Source of the DNA: Mesorhizobium sp.
GTDB taxonomy: Bacteria; Pseudomonadota; Alphaproteobacteria; Rhizobiales; Rhizobiaceae
Reading direction: 5' to 3'
Assembly: GCA_019635735.1 (NCBI GenBank)
Contig: JAHBYX010000006.1
Location: 62,001 to 126,000 of the forward strand
Length of the DNA: 64,000 nt
The position numbers and the translations under genes were made by a program. Shown here piece after piece: positions 39,945 through 49,154 of this stretch (position 1 is its first letter; every line of letters begins with the position of its first letter). Below the pieces are notes generated by a model, which was given only the letters and a program-made list of their open reading frames with translations, was not told the origin of the DNA and searched no databases.

Positions 39945-41255
39945 ATGCCAATGACCGACAGCGACCAATTCGTCGACGACATTATTAAGGATGCGAGGCT
40001 GATCGCGGACTATGGCCGCCTTTCCGGCGCCTTCAAGGACGACGCGTTCTTCTCCGCACTCGCCGACGCTGAACGGGTCGAGACACGGACGATCAGCGAA
40101 CCGGCCATCGTGAAGCTGCAGAAGCAACTGAACGACGCGGCGAAGCTAGTACCCTTTACGACCTTCGCCGCTCTCCACCGCAACTGGACGCCACGGCGCA
40201 GTAGCCGTAAGTCCGCGTGGATGTCGGCCTTTTTGGTCGCGCTGTCGATCATCTTCATGGCCGCGACCGCGCAATTGACGTACATCTACAATCAAGGGAC
40301 CGACCTGCTGGCGGCCGTCGAGACGCTCCAGGAACAGGACACCGAGCAGCGCTTCGGCCATCTGGTACGCCAAATGTGGTCGGCTCGCGAGGATCCTGAC
40401 ATTCGAAGAAACATCGACGGCAACGCGATCACGAGCGAGTCGATCTACACGCTCGACTACAATCTCAGGAAGTTGGACACGACCATATCCGACACGGCGA
40501 TGAGGGCCCAGGACTTCGCCTTCAAGTCGACCTTTCCCCTGATCGGGATGCACTTTGCCTATTGTCTCTACAACCGCACCCTCGCCGCCGCCACCGAGGC
40601 AGACCGGAATGCCAACCTCGTCGGCTGCGGATATGCCGACAATTCATACGAGAAATTGCCCTATGCGGCGCGCGCGCAGTGCGCGACCTCGGATCCGGGT
40701 TCGACGGTTGTCCAGACCGCTTCGACGGGCGAGGACATTACGGATATCCTAGACCAGTACGAGCAGGCGGCTCTCGATCTGTTCTGCGAAGGGTCGATCA
40801 CCAACGATCCCAAATCGATCCACTGGTCGCTTACCCGCCAGTCCGAATCGATCCGGCAGACGATCTCGCCCTATGCCCTCTGGATACTTCCGGCGATGTA
40901 TGGGGCGCTCGGCGCGCTGATGTTCCAGATGCGCCGCATCCTGGATCCGTTGTCGCCCAACCCACAGTTCGTCAGCCTGTTGCACCGCGTCGCGCTCGGA
41001 GCCCTCGCCGGCATGATCCTCGCATGGTTCCTGGCGCCCGACGCCCGTTTCGGGACCGACGTCGCGGGGATAGGCTTCGGCCTGTTCAGCTTTGCATTCC
41101 TGTTCGGGTTCTCGATCGACGTCTTCTTCACCGTGCTTGACGAATTCGTCGCATTCGCAAACATGACGGTGAGACGCTTTGGGGCGGCGAAGACGGACGC
41201 CGCGGCTCAGGCGCAATCTGCGGCGGGGCCGCAACGCGCCGCCCCCGCCGCCTAA
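39945..41255 (+). CDS. membrane protein of unknown family
   Basis: A 436-residue protein. It has an N-terminal ~80-residue soluble part, one helix ([26 protein letters not shown]), a large periplasmic domain with several Cys (residues about 115-290), then three or four helices in the C-terminal third ([61 protein letters not shown]). It starts 3 nt after the secreted peptide gene. The stop codon lies at the exact junction with a copy of the fhs 3' end. I do not recognise it. Confidence 0.75.
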   Translation: MPMTDSDQFVDDIIKDARLIADYGRLSGAFKDDAFFSALADAERVETRTISEPAIVKLQKQLNDAAKLVPFTTFAALHRNWTPRRSSRKSAWMSAFLVALSIIFMAATAQLTYIYNQGTDLLAAVETLQEQDTEQRFGHLVRQMWSAREDPDIRRNIDGNAITSESIYTLDYNLRKLDTTISDTAMRAQDFAFKSTFPLIGMHFAYCLYNRTLAAATEADRNANLVGCGYADNSYEKLPYAARAQCATSDPGSTVVQTASTGEDITDILDQYEQAALDLFCEGSITNDPKSIHWSLTRQSESIRQTISPYALWILPAMYGALGALMFQMRRILDPLSPNPQFVSLLHRVALGALAGMILAWFLAPDARFGTDVAGIGFGLFSFAFLFGFSIDVFFTVLDEFVAFANMTVRRFGAAKTDAAAQAQSAAGPQRAAPAA

Positions 41256-41387
41256 ACAGCCCCTCGATATAGCCCATGTGGTTCAGGTAGATCTTCTCGG
41301 ACGACGGGGCTCTTCGGCAGGCCGGGCATGGTCATGATCTCGCCGCAGATGGCCACGACGAAGCCGGCGCCGGCGATAAGCCTCATG
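41256..41387 (-). pseudogene. decayed duplicate of the fhs 3' end
   Basis: About 130 nt matching the last 44 codons of fhs (43256-43387) in the same orientation, differing at only a handful of positions by eye. Differences include an extra G in the GACGGGGCTC run, which breaks the frame, and loss of one base at the former stop. The translated remnant reads [21 protein letters not shown] before the shift. Together with intact fhs it flanks the glycosyltransferase/MarR genes. Confidence 0.9.
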
Positions 41388-41407
41388 CTGGCCGCACCGC
41401 GTTTCGG

Positions 41408-42694
41408 TCAGGCGGCCTGCTTCATTTCGCCCGAAACGAGGCGCAGGATCGCCTCGGCGGAGAGCTTCGGTCCGTCGCGTTTCGCGTAGGCGGCTGCCAC
41501 GCCTTGCGCAGCCTTTCTGTGGCTTGGGTCGCCCAGCATCTGCGATACGAGCCGCGTCAGTTTTCCGCTGCCGACCTCGCGCATCGGCAATAGCCGCGCG
41601 GCGCCCAGCTGTTCCACGAAATGGACGTTGCTGTCCTGCTCGGGCTGCAGAGGGATGCCGACCATTGGCGTCCCCGCCGCCATGGCGCATTGGACACTGC
41701 CCTGCCCGCCCGCAAGCACGGCGAGGTCGACGCGCGGCATGATCTTGTGGCTCGGCAGAATGCCCGCGACCACTGTCCGGTCGTCTTCGAGGTCGCGCAG
41801 GTCGTGGACGGTGCCTGCGATAATCAGGCGCACGCCCGCGGCGGCGATTTCGCGCGCCGCGTCGCGCACCAGCGCGGGATCGGACGAGGTGATTGCGAGA
41901 TAGACCTTGCGTCCCGGGGCATCCAGTGCGGCCTCCACCGCATCGGGAATCGGCAGATCGAACTCGGCGAAGATGGGCCCCGTGTATTCCAGCCTGGTCG
42001 ATGCGCGGTATGCGCCACCGGTCGGCCGCCAGGCCCGCATCTGCGCCTCGCTGATGCCCAGCACTTCCGGCGCTTCGGTCACCAAGGTCAGGTCGCCGAG
42101 AAGCAGCGCCGGAAAACTCGGAATAGGCTCGACGCCCAGTTCTTTGGCAACCTCGTTGAAGGTCTTGAGATGGAGCTTGAGGCGCGGCGCGCCCTTGTTC
42201 TGGAGCCACCGTGCCAGGGGGCGCGGCATGTAGTCGAACACCGGCAGCGGCGAACGAGATGCCGCCGGCAAAAGCCCGCGCTCGAACACCGGCGGCAGGT
42301 AGGATCCCGCATGCTCCGCTACCACGGGGATCCCGGCGAGCCGGGAAGAAAGGAGCGCCGTCAGCGTGAAGCCCGTGACCACGGCGCTCACCTTCATGCG
42401 CCGGAAGAACTCGGCCTCGGCGCGCGCGTAGGTCCGCATTTCGTCGGCCGAATAGAAGCTCTGACTGGCAGAGCCGATCCCGGGGCCTTCGGCGACGAAC
42501 CTGCGGCAACGCTCCTCACTCCAGCGCGGCCCGACGATTTCATAGGGAATCTTCTCGGACATCAGCAGCGTCTCGTGGGTGCCGCCGTGGGTGGCAACGA
42601 CGGCGGGCGCGCCGGCCGCGCGCAGCGCCCTGTAGATCGAGATCATGCGAGAGGTTTCGGACATATAAGCGCAATTCGGCATCAGGCAGATCAT
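41408..42694 (-). CDS. MGT-type glycosyltransferase
   Basis: A 428-residue GT1-like enzyme (UDP-glycosyltransferase / macrolide glycosyltransferase fold). The N-terminal domain begins MICLMPNCAYMSETSRMISIYRAL. The C-terminal nucleotide-sugar domain holds the PSHKIMPRVDLAVLAGGQGSVQCAMAAGTPMVGIPLQPEQDSN block (the H/AGGxGS...P...Q/D donor-site pattern). The acceptor is unknown. AAGGAG precedes ATG 42694. It is divergent from the MarR gene and likely its target; MarR-glycosyltransferase pairs suggest inactivation of a small phenolic or antibiotic. Confidence 0.88.
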   Translation of the reverse strand: MICLMPNCAYMSETSRMISIYRALRAAGAPAVVATHGGTHETLLMSEKIPYEIVGPRWSEERCRRFVAEGPGIGSASQSFYSADEMRTYARAEAEFFRRMKVSAVVTGFTLTALLSSRLAGIPVVAEHAGSYLPPVFERGLLPAASRSPLPVFDYMPRPLARWLQNKGAPRLKLHLKTFNEVAKELGVEPIPSFPALLLGDLTLVTEAPEVLGISEAQMRAWRPTGGAYRASTRLEYTGPIFAEFDLPIPDAVEAALDAPGRKVYLAITSSDPALVRDAAREIAAAGVRLIIAGTVHDLRDLEDDRTVVAGILPSHKIMPRVDLAVLAGGQGSVQCAMAAGTPMVGIPLQPEQDSNVHFVEQLGAARLLPMREVGSGKLTRLVSQMLGDPSHRKAAQGVAAAYAKRDGPKLSAEAILRLVSGEMKQAA

Positions 42695-42723
42695 GGCTGG
42701 CTCCTTGCGAAAGGTGCTAATAG

Positions 42724-42735
42724 GTAATATATTAC
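42724..42735. promoter_or_regulatory. palindromic operator overlapping divergent promoters
   Basis: GTAATATATTAC is a perfect 12-bp palindrome in the 45-nt gap between the glycosyltransferase (minus) and MarR (plus) genes. It contains the likely -10 on the minus strand (TTGATC, 16 nt, TAATAT) and on the plus strand (TTGCGA at 42705-42710, 17 nt, TATATT). The MarR ATG is 5 nt downstream, so its transcript is probably leaderless. MarR binding here would block both. Confidence 0.7.
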
Positions 42736-42739
42736 ATAA

Positions 42740-43234
42740 ATGGATGATTCGATCAAGCCCGGCTATGAACTGGACCCCGAACAGCAAAAAAGGGCGGGAA
42801 AGGCTGCGGACGCCGTGAGGTGTTTTCGCCTCATCGCCTTTGTCGGCCAGCGGCTCAGATATCTGATGGACGAACGCCTGCGCACCGACGGTCTCACCAG
42901 CCAGCAGGCGGTTCTCCTCACGATCGTCGGCGGCGGATCGCCGACCCTGGGCGAAGTCGCCAGGGCCATGTCGACCACCCACCAGAACGTCAAGCAGATC
43001 GCGACTGCGCTAGAACGCAAGGGCATGCTGGCGATCGTGCCCGATCCGGCAGACGCCCGGGTGCGGCGTCTGATGTCGACCGAGGTCGGCAGGAACTATT
43101 GGCGGGAGCGCGACGACGAGGATTTCGACGCGCTCGGCGGCTGGTTCTCGGCGCTCGACGCATCCGAGCAGCGGGAACTCGCCGACCTCCTCGCCCGGCT
43201 TGCGAGATCTTTCCGGTCGACGCCGGCCGGCTAG
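42740..43234 (+). CDS. MarR-family regulator
   Basis: A 164-residue winged-helix regulator. Residues about 55-110 hold the DNA-binding part (TSQQAVLLTIVGGGSPTLGEVARAMSTTHQNVKQIATALERKGMLAIVPDPADARVRR, with the wing DxRxRR). Helical ends would dimerise. There is no Shine-Dalgarno; the ATG lies directly beyond the promoter palindrome. It sits between the glycosyltransferase and intact fhs, inside the segment bounded by the fhs 3' end copies. Confidence 0.92.
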   Translation: MDDSIKPGYELDPEQQKRAGKAADAVRCFRLIAFVGQRLRYLMDERLRTDGLTSQQAVLLTIVGGGSPTLGEVARAMSTTHQNVKQIATALERKGMLAIVPDPADARVRRLMSTEVGRNYWRERDDEDFDALGGWFSALDASEQRELADLLARLARSFRSTPAG

Positions 43235-43252
43235 AGCCTCCGGCCGACCCGC

Positions 43253-44932
43253 CTAGAACAGCCCCTCGATATAGCCCATGTCGTTCAGGTAGATCTTCTC
43301 GGACGACGGGCTCTTTGGCAGGCCGGGCATGGTCATGATCTCGCCGCAGATCGCCACGACGAAGCCGGCGCCGGCGGACAGCCTGACCTCGCGCACCGGG
43401 ACGACATGGCCTGTCGGTGCTCCGCGCAGGTTGGGGTCGGTCGAGAACGAATACTGCGTCTTGGCCATGCAGACCGGCAGGTGGCCGTAGCCCTGGTCCT
43501 CCCAGGACTTCAGCTGGTCGCGCACAGACTTGTCGGCGATCGCCTCCGAGCCGCGGTAGATGCGCTTCACGATCGTGTCGATCTTGTCGAACAGCTTCAT
43601 CTCGTCGGGATAGAGCGGCGAGAACTGCGAGGCGCCGCTCTCGGCGAGCTGCACCACCTTGTGCGCCAGTTCCTCGATGCCGGCCGAGCCGTGCGCCCAG
43701 TGCTTGCACAGGATCGCCTCGGAGCCCTGGCTCGCGACATAGTCCTTCATCGCCTGGATCTCGGCGTCGGTGTCGGTGGTGAAATGGTTCATCGCCACCA
43801 CGACCGGCACGCCGAACTGTTTCACGTTCTCGATATGGCGGCCGAGATTGGCGCAGCCCTTCTTCACCGCCTCGACATTCTCCTTGCCGAGGTCTTCCTT
43901 CTTCACGCCGCCGTTCATCTTCATCGCGCGGACAGTGGCGACGATCACGGCCGCGGCCGGCTTGAGGCCCGCCTTGCGGCACTTGATGTCGAAGAACTTC
44001 TCAGCGCCGAGGTCGGCGCCGAAGCCGGCCTCGGTCACCACGTAGTCGGCGAGCTTGAGAGCCGTCGTGGTGGCGACAACCGAGTTGCAGCCATGCGCGA
44101 TGTTGGCGAACGGGCCGCCATGCACGAAGGCCGGGTTGTTCTCCAGCGTCTGCACCAGGTTGGGCTGCATGGCGTCCTTCAAGAGCACCGCCATGGCGCC
44201 GTCGGCCTTGAGGTCGCGGGCATAGACGGGGCTCTTGTCGCGGCGGTAGGCCACGATGATGTCGCCGATGCGCTTCTGCAGATCCTTGAGATCCGTCGCC
44301 AGGCACAGGATGGCCATGACTTCGGACGCCACCGTGATGTCGAAGCCCGCCTCGCGCGGATAGCCGTTGGCGACGCCGCCGAGCGAGCAGATGATCTCGC
44401 GCAGCGCCCGGTCGTTCATGTCCATGACGCGCCGCCAGGCGACGCGGCGCGTGTCGATGCCGAGTTCGTTCCCCCAGTAGATGTGGTTGTCGATCAGGGC
44501 CGAGAGGAGGTTGTGCGCGGTGGTGATGGCGTGGAAGTCGCCGGTGAAGTGGAGGTTCATGTCCTCCATCGGCACGACCTGGGCATAGCCGCCGCCGGCT
44601 GCACCGCCCTTGACGCCGAAGTTCGGGCCGAGCGAGGCCTCGCGTATGCAGGTGATCGCGCGCTTGCCGATCCGGTTCAGCCCGTCGCCGAGGCCTACGG
44701 TCGTCGTCGTCTTGCCCTCGCCCGCGGGCGTCGGGTTGATCGCGGTGACGAGGATCAGGTGGCCGTTCCTGTCGCCCCGCTTGGAGGCGATGAACTCGGC
44801 CGAGATCTTCGCCTTGTCGTGGCCGTAGGGCAGCAGGTGCTCCTCGGGGATCCCGAGCTTGGCGCCGATCTTCATGATCTGCTGCTTTTTCGCCGCGCGT
44901 GCGATCTCGATGTCGCTCTTGAATTCGGCCAT
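43253..44932 (-). CDS. fhs: formate-tetrahydrofolate ligase
   Basis: ATP-dependent formation of 10-formyltetrahydrofolate from formate and THF, feeding one-carbon metabolism. The 559-residue length is standard. The P-loop [12 protein letters not shown] lies at residues 66-77, and blocks such as [22 protein letters not shown] and the C-terminal [18 protein letters not shown] are typical. A near-identical ~130-nt duplicate of its 3' end lies at 41256-41387, so the segment between has apparently been inserted there. The 237-nt upstream gap (44933-45169) holds no recognised riboswitch. Confidence 0.97.
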   Translation of the reverse strand: MAEFKSDIEIARAAKKQQIMKIGAKLGIPEEHLLPYGHDKAKISAEFIASKRGDRNGHLILVTAINPTPAGEGKTTTTVGLGDGLNRIGKRAITCIREASLGPNFGVKGGAAGGGYAQVVPMEDMNLHFTGDFHAITTAHNLLSALIDNHIYWGNELGIDTRRVAWRRVMDMNDRALREIICSLGGVANGYPREAGFDITVASEVMAILCLATDLKDLQKRIGDIIVAYRRDKSPVYARDLKADGAMAVLLKDAMQPNLVQTLENNPAFVHGGPFANIAHGCNSVVATTTALKLADYVVTEAGFGADLGAEKFFDIKCRKAGLKPAAAVIVATVRAMKMNGGVKKEDLGKENVEAVKKGCANLGRHIENVKQFGVPVVVAMNHFTTDTDAEIQAMKDYVASQGSEAILCKHWAHGSAGIEELAHKVVQLAESGASQFSPLYPDEMKLFDKIDTIVKRIYRGSEAIADKSVRDQLKSWEDQGYGHLPVCMAKTQYSFSTDPNLRGAPTGHVVPVREVRLSAGAGFVVAICGEIMTMPGLPKSPSSEKIYLNDMGYIEGLF

Positions 44933-45169
44933 TGCGGTCTCCCCCGTGGTGGCGGTGTGCAGGCGACGGACGATCCCGTCGGTCGGGCCGCATAGAGCCC
45001 GAGCGGCGATTTCCGCGCCGTTCCAAAACAGCCGCCGAATACGCGAAAAGCGACAGGCTGCAAAGCGCTTGTCCGCGACGTGTCAGTACCCGGCAGGAGA
45101 CGGCCGGCGCGCCGTTACGATCCGCATTCCCGTGCGTTATCCTGTTGCCAGCATTTGCAGGAGGTTCTC

Positions 45170-45523
45170 ATGAGCTATGTCGACGGTTTCATCCTTGCCA
45201 TCCCGAAGAACAACATGGACGCGTATCGCAAGATGGCCGAGCTCGGCTGCCAGGTCTGGATGGACCACGGCGCGCTGTCCTATCTCGAATCGGTGGCTGA
45301 CGACGTGCCCTATGGCGAGTTGACCTCGTTTCCCCGCGCGGTCATGGCCAAGGACGACGAGACGGTGGTCTTCGCCTGGATCACCTATCGCGATCGCGCC
45401 CACCGCGACGAGGTCAACGCCAAGGTGATGGCCGACGATCGGATGAAGTTCGATCCGGCCGATTCTCCCTTCGACATGAAGCGGATGATCTACGGCGGCT
45501 TTTCCGCCATGGTCGAGAGCTAG
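45170..45523 (+). CDS. DUF1428 family protein
   Basis: A 117-residue protein matching DUF1428: MSYVDGFILAIPKNNMDAYRKMAELGCQVWMDHGALSYLE, then a second half with DDETVVFAWITYRDRAHRDEVNAKVMADDRM. It has the ferredoxin-like alpha/beta barrel layout related to NIPSNAP/ABM domains; no enzymatic role is known. The ribosome-binding site GCAGGAGG lies 6 nt before ATG 45170, which rules out the open frame further upstream. Confidence 0.9.
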   Translation: MSYVDGFILAIPKNNMDAYRKMAELGCQVWMDHGALSYLESVADDVPYGELTSFPRAVMAKDDETVVFAWITYRDRAHRDEVNAKVMADDRMKFDPADSPFDMKRMIYGGFSAMVES

Positions 45524-45625
45524 ACCCGGACGCGGCAACGCAGCTACACTCCGGGAGACTCGAAGGCTCGCGGAACCCGCGGGCCGAGCGCGCGTTATGT
45601 CCGCTCTCGTCATCATAGGGGTGCG

Positions 45626-46441
45626 ATGCTCGACCGCCGCCACACGCTTCCGAAGACCCTGGCCGCGGCCTTGCGCAAGCAGGCGCCTCGTTTCGTCAAG
45701 GTCGGCGGGGACGATCCCTGCACGACCATCGCTTCCTACAACGTCCACAAATGCGTCGGTACCGACGGCCGCTTCGACCCCGGCCGCACCGCGGCAGTCG
45801 TCGCCGAACTCGACGCCGACATCGTGGCGCTGCAGGAGGCCGACGAGCGGCTGGGCGAACGCGTCGGCCTGCTCGACCTCGAGGCGCTGGCGAGATCGAC
45901 CGAGCTGGTGCCGCTTCACATGCCGCAGGGTACCCGCAGCCACGGCTGGCACGGCAATCTCCTGCTTGCCCGCGCCGGCGTCGTGCAGGAGGTCAAGACG
46001 ATCCACCTTCCCGGCCTCGAGCCGCGCGGCGCGATGATCGTCGATCTCGAGATCAAGGGCGTGCACCTGCGCGTCATCGGCGCGCATTTCGGCCTGTTCC
46101 GGCATTCGCGCAAGCGCCAGGCCAATGCGGTGCTGGAGGCAGCGCAGGGCGTGATCCGCCCCACCATCATCCTCGGCGACCTGAACGAATGGCGCGTCAA
46201 CACGCGCTCCTCGCTCCTGTCGCTCCTGCCGCATTTCGGCCCGCTCAACGCCGTGCTGCCGAGCTTTCCGTCGCGCTTCCCGCTGCTCGCGCTCGACCGC
46301 ATCCTCGCCAGGCCGCAGTCGATGATCTCGTCGATCGAGGTGCACCATTCGCCGCTGGCGCGCGTCGCCTCCGATCATCTGCCGATCAAGGCCAGGCTGA
46401 AGCTGGAGGGCCTCGCGGAGGCTGTTCGCGATGCGGCCTGA
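45626..46441 (+). CDS. endonuclease/exonuclease/phosphatase family protein
   Basis: A 271-residue EEP-superfamily enzyme. Metal and catalytic motifs are present: SYNVHKCVG, DIVALQEADERLG, HGWHGNLLLAR, ILGDLNEWR (DLN catalytic Asp/Asn) and ASDHLPIKARL (SDH). The substrate could be DNA, a phosphoinositide or another phosphodiester. Its stop shares a base with the start region of the next gene, a phospholipase D-like protein, so the pair may act together on membrane or DNA phosphodiesters. Confidence 0.9.
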   Translation: MLDRRHTLPKTLAAALRKQAPRFVKVGGDDPCTTIASYNVHKCVGTDGRFDPGRTAAVVAELDADIVALQEADERLGERVGLLDLEALARSTELVPLHMPQGTRSHGWHGNLLLARAGVVQEVKTIHLPGLEPRGAMIVDLEIKGVHLRVIGAHFGLFRHSRKRQANAVLEAAQGVIRPTIILGDLNEWRVNTRSSLLSLLPHFGPLNAVLPSFPSRFPLLALDRILARPQSMISSIEVHHSPLARVASDHLPIKARLKLEGLAEAVRDAA

Positions 46442-46488
46442 GGCGTATCATGCATGCGGGCTCTGCGGGGGCTCCGAAGGACGCCGCG

Positions 46489-47874
46489 ATGGACACCTCC
46501 ATCACCAGGGCGAGTGACGACCAGATCGCGGCAGGCAAGAGCGGCCTGCTGATGGTCGCGGACAACAGCGACGCGCTGGCGATCCGGGTGCTGGCAGCGC
46601 GCAGCGCGACCGAGACGCTCGATCTCATGTATTACATCCTGCGCAACGACGGCTCGGGCGGGCTCCTGCTCAAGGAGATCGTCGCCGCCGCCGATCGCGG
46701 CGTGAAGGTCCGCCTGCTGATCGACGACATCAACCCGCAGTCGAGCGACGAGACCTATCTGGCGCTGAACAGCCACGACAACATCCAGCTGCGCCTGTTC
46801 AACCCCGCCGGCATGCGCAACGGCTCGATCTTCCGCTGGCTGGAGCTGGTATCCCGCGCGTTCGCCATGACCCGGCGCATGCATGCAAAAGCATTCATCG
46901 TCGACCGCCGCATCGCGATCGTCGGCGGGCGCAACATCGGCGACGAGTATTTCGACCAGGCGCAGACCAATTTCCGCGACCTCGACATGCTGATGCTGGG
47001 CGGCGCGGTGGACGACACGGTGGCGATCTTCGAGCGCTACTGGGGTTGCGACGACTCACGTCCGCTGCAGCTTCTTCATCCCAAATACATGCGCCGGTCG
47101 GTGCACGTCCTGCGGTCCGCCGAGCGGGACGCCGCCGACGTGATCGGCGCGTTCCGGACGATCGACGAGTTCATCGCCGCGCGCGGCGGGCTGCACTGGG
47201 CTGACGGCACACGCGTACTGGCCGACCCGCCGGAGAAGGTGCGCGGGCGCGGCTACCGCTCCTGGCTCATGCGAGAGCTTATGCCGCTGATCCGCTCGGC
47301 CGAGCGCCGGCTGGAGATCGTCTCGCCCTATTTCATTCCGGGCCGCAAGGGCACGTCGATCCTTGCAGACATGGCGCGCCGCGGCGTCAGCGTCAGCGTG
47401 CTCACCAATTCGCTCGCCGCAACGGATGTCGCCGCCGTGCACGGCGCCTATGCCAACTATCGCAAGCAGCTGCTGCGCGCCGGCGTGGCGCTCTACGAGT
47501 TCCACCCCTCGTCGCGGCCGAAGCGCATCTCCGTCTTCGGCTCCAAGGGCGGCAGCCTGCACACCAAGGCCTTCGTCGTCGATGAGCGCCTCGGCTTCAT
47601 CGGCTCGCTCAATTTCGACCCGCGCTCCGTCTCGCTCAACGCCGAGATGGGGGTGATCTTCGAGGATCCCGATCTGGTCGCGGCCCTGCTTGCGCATTTC
47701 GAGGCCGAGCGGGACCCCGACGTCAGCTACCGGCTGACGCTGGAGGGCAGCCGGCTGCGCTGGAACAGGTCGAAGGGCGAGAAGAAGCTGCGCTACGGCG
47801 AGCCGAAGGCGAGCGTCGGCCGCCGACTGCTCGCGTCCATCGTGCGCTGGCTGCCGATCGAATCTCAGCTCTAG
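46489..47874 (+). CDS. phospholipase D-like protein (cardiolipin synthase family)
   Basis: A 461-residue protein with two HKD catalytic motifs, HAKAFIVD (about residues 132-139) and HTKAFVVDERLGFIGSLNFDPRS (about residue 361 onward), as in bacterial cardiolipin synthases. ATG 46489 is preferred because GAAGGA lies 8 nt upstream; an in-frame ATG at 46450 also exists. There is no N-terminal membrane segment, unlike classical Cls. It could transfer phosphatidyl groups or cleave phosphodiesters. It is convergent with the TetR gene. Confidence 0.92.
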   Translation: MDTSITRASDDQIAAGKSGLLMVADNSDALAIRVLAARSATETLDLMYYILRNDGSGGLLLKEIVAAADRGVKVRLLIDDINPQSSDETYLALNSHDNIQLRLFNPAGMRNGSIFRWLELVSRAFAMTRRMHAKAFIVDRRIAIVGGRNIGDEYFDQAQTNFRDLDMLMLGGAVDDTVAIFERYWGCDDSRPLQLLHPKYMRRSVHVLRSAERDAADVIGAFRTIDEFIAARGGLHWADGTRVLADPPEKVRGRGYRSWLMRELMPLIRSAERRLEIVSPYFIPGRKGTSILADMARRGVSVSVLTNSLAATDVAAVHGAYANYRKQLLRAGVALYEFHPSSRPKRISVFGSKGGSLHTKAFVVDERLGFIGSLNFDPRSVSLNAEMGVIFEDPDLVAALLAHFEAERDPDVSYRLTLEGSRLRWNRSKGEKKLRYGEPKASVGRRLLASIVRWLPIESQL

Positions 47875-47887
47875 GGGCGGAAGAAGC

Positions 47888-48505
47888 TCAGGTCTGCGCG
47901 AGCAGCGCCCCGACAAGGCGACGCACCGCCTCTTTGGCCTGCTCCGGCGTCCTGTGCTGATCGACGCGCAGCCGGCGCCAGATGTCGAAGCTGATCGCCG
48001 CGGCGAGCGCCTGGAACAGCGCGTCGTCGGCGCGGACCTCTTCGGGAACCACCGCTTCAAGCCGTGCGATGTCGCTTTCGACGGCGCAGCGGTGCTTTTC
48101 CTGGAGAAAGTCGGACTGCAGCAGGCGCGCGTTGGCCTGCACCTTGAAGGGCATGATGAACTCGAACGCCTTGGCGCGGCGCTCGATCATCTCGAGGATC
48201 TGCTCGCGCCAGTCGCTCGACGTGAACGGCGCCTGGACCAGCGGCTGAATCTCCGCGTCGATCTTGTCGGCGACCTCCTGGTAGAGGCTGTCCATGTCCT
48301 CGAAGTGGCGGAAGACGGTGCGCAGGCCCACATTCGCCTCTTCCGAGACGCGTTCGGCGCTGGGCAGGATCTCGCTCTTGCGGATCAGGTTGATGAGCGC
48401 GTCGACGATGCATCTGCGGCTGCGCTCGGAGCGCAGGCGGCGTCCGTCCGGGGTGCAATCTGCCTCGAGCATGCGCTCGAGCGTCGCTGATGTGGACTGG
48501 GCCAT
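47888..48505 (-). CDS. TetR-family regulator
   Basis: A 205-residue regulator. The N-terminal helix-turn-helix is RCIVDALINLIRKSEILPSAERVSEEANVGLRTVFRHFEDMDSLY (about residues 31-75), then a helical ligand domain. ATG 48505 is chosen since GGAG is 6 nt upstream; ATG 48511 is possible. An inverted repeat CTTTGC-N7-GCAAAG (48515-48533) overlaps the ribosome-binding site, and is a candidate for autorepression. Confidence 0.9.
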   Translation of the reverse strand: MAQSTSATLERMLEADCTPDGRRLRSERSRRCIVDALINLIRKSEILPSAERVSEEANVGLRTVFRHFEDMDSLYQEVADKIDAEIQPLVQAPFTSSDWREQILEMIERRAKAFEFIMPFKVQANARLLQSDFLQEKHRCAVESDIARLEAVVPEEVRADDALFQALAAAISFDIWRRLRVDQHRTPEQAKEAVRRLVGALLAQT

Positions 48506-48514
48506 GATCATCTC

Positions 48515-48533
48515 CTTTGCACGATAGGCAAAG
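48515..48533. promoter_or_regulatory. inverted repeat over the TetR gene's ribosome-binding site
   Basis: CTTTGC (48515-48520), 7 nt, GCAAAG (48528-48533). It lies 10-28 nt upstream of the TetR ATG. TetR proteins often bind such sites in their own promoter; binding is inferred from position only. Confidence 0.45.
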
Positions 48534-48572
48534 CTAACGCGGACTCCTCGTCTTTTGTTCTTGCATGACGGG

Positions 48573-48620
48573 CCCCGCGCAACAAGCGCGGGGGGACGGC
48601 CGGTTTGATGCCGGCCGTCC
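48573..48620. terminator. double GC hairpin after the small secreted protein gene
   Basis: Two adjacent stems: CCCCGCGC / GCGCGGGG (48573-48593) and GGACGGCCGG / CCGGCCGTCC (48594-48620). There is no good T-tract on either strand, so it may act as a transcript-stabilising or Rho-assisted end of the gene at 48634 (minus) rather than a classical terminator. Confidence 0.5.
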
Positions 48621-48633
48621 CTCGCGATCCGGC

Positions 48634-48852
48634 TTACTTGCCGGAGTAGTTTTCGTTCTGGTTGATGTTGAAGCCGTCGGTGCCGGTGACGGTGGCGCTG
48701 GCCTGGCCCGAGACGACGTGCTGGGCGCCGGCCTGCGAGCCGTCGACGGTCGTCGCATAGGGGTTCTGGCCGTAGAAGGCCGGAACTTCCTGGGCGGCGG
48801 CAACGCCGGAGAGACCGAGAACGGCGACGGAAGCGAGGAGGAACTTGCTCAT
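48634..48852 (-). CDS. small secreted protein, tandem paralog 2
   Basis: A 72-residue product, MSKFLLASVAVLGLSGVAAA signal peptide, then QEVPAFYGQNPYATTVDGSQAGAQHVVSGQASATVTGTDGFNINQNENYSGK. ATG 48852 fits AAAGGTG upstream; the equivalent length in the paralog supports it. About 70% identical by eye to the gene at 48936. The mature part is short, hydrophilic and Asn/Gly/Ser-rich with no Cys. The family is not recognised. Confidence 0.75.
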   Translation of the reverse strand: MSKFLLASVAVLGLSGVAAAQEVPAFYGQNPYATTVDGSQAGAQHVVSGQASATVTGTDGFNINQNENYSGK

Positions 48853-48935
48853 GATATTCACCTTTCGATCGTGTTGGGGCTGTCAGGACCGGGGGGCGGC
48901 GGATCGACCGCCGGAGCCCGGTTCGTCAGACAGGC

Positions 48936-49154
48936 TTACTTGCCCGAGTAGTTCTGGTTGCGGTTGATGTCGAAGCCGTCGGTGGCGGGCACCGTGGCGT
49001 TGGCCTGGCCCGAGACGATGTGCGAGGTGCGGGCCTCGGAGCCGTCGACGGTCGTCGCATAGGGGTTGACGCCGTAGAAGGCGGGGACTTCCTGGGCGAC
49101 GGCAGAACCTGCCAGACCGAGGACAGCGACGGAAGCGAGGAGGAACTTGTTCAT
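48936..49154 (-). CDS. small secreted protein, tandem paralog 1
   Basis: A 72-residue paralog of the downstream gene: signal peptide MNKFLLASVAVLGLAGSAVA, then QEVPAFYGVNPYATTVDGSEA and the shared C-terminal NYSGK. The conserved ATTVDGS and DGF-IN-NQNYSGK blocks and equal length mark a recent tandem duplication with both copies kept intact. A periplasmic or extracellular role is likely; no biochemical prediction can be made. Confidence 0.75.
   Translation of the reverse strand: MNKFLLASVAVLGLAGSAVAQEVPAFYGVNPYATTVDGSEARTSHIVSGQANATVPATDGFDINRNQNYSGK

Noticed and set aside
44933..45169. possible riboswitch upstream of fhs
   Set aside because: I looked for folate/THF, SAM or glycine aptamer features and saw none of their conserved cores.
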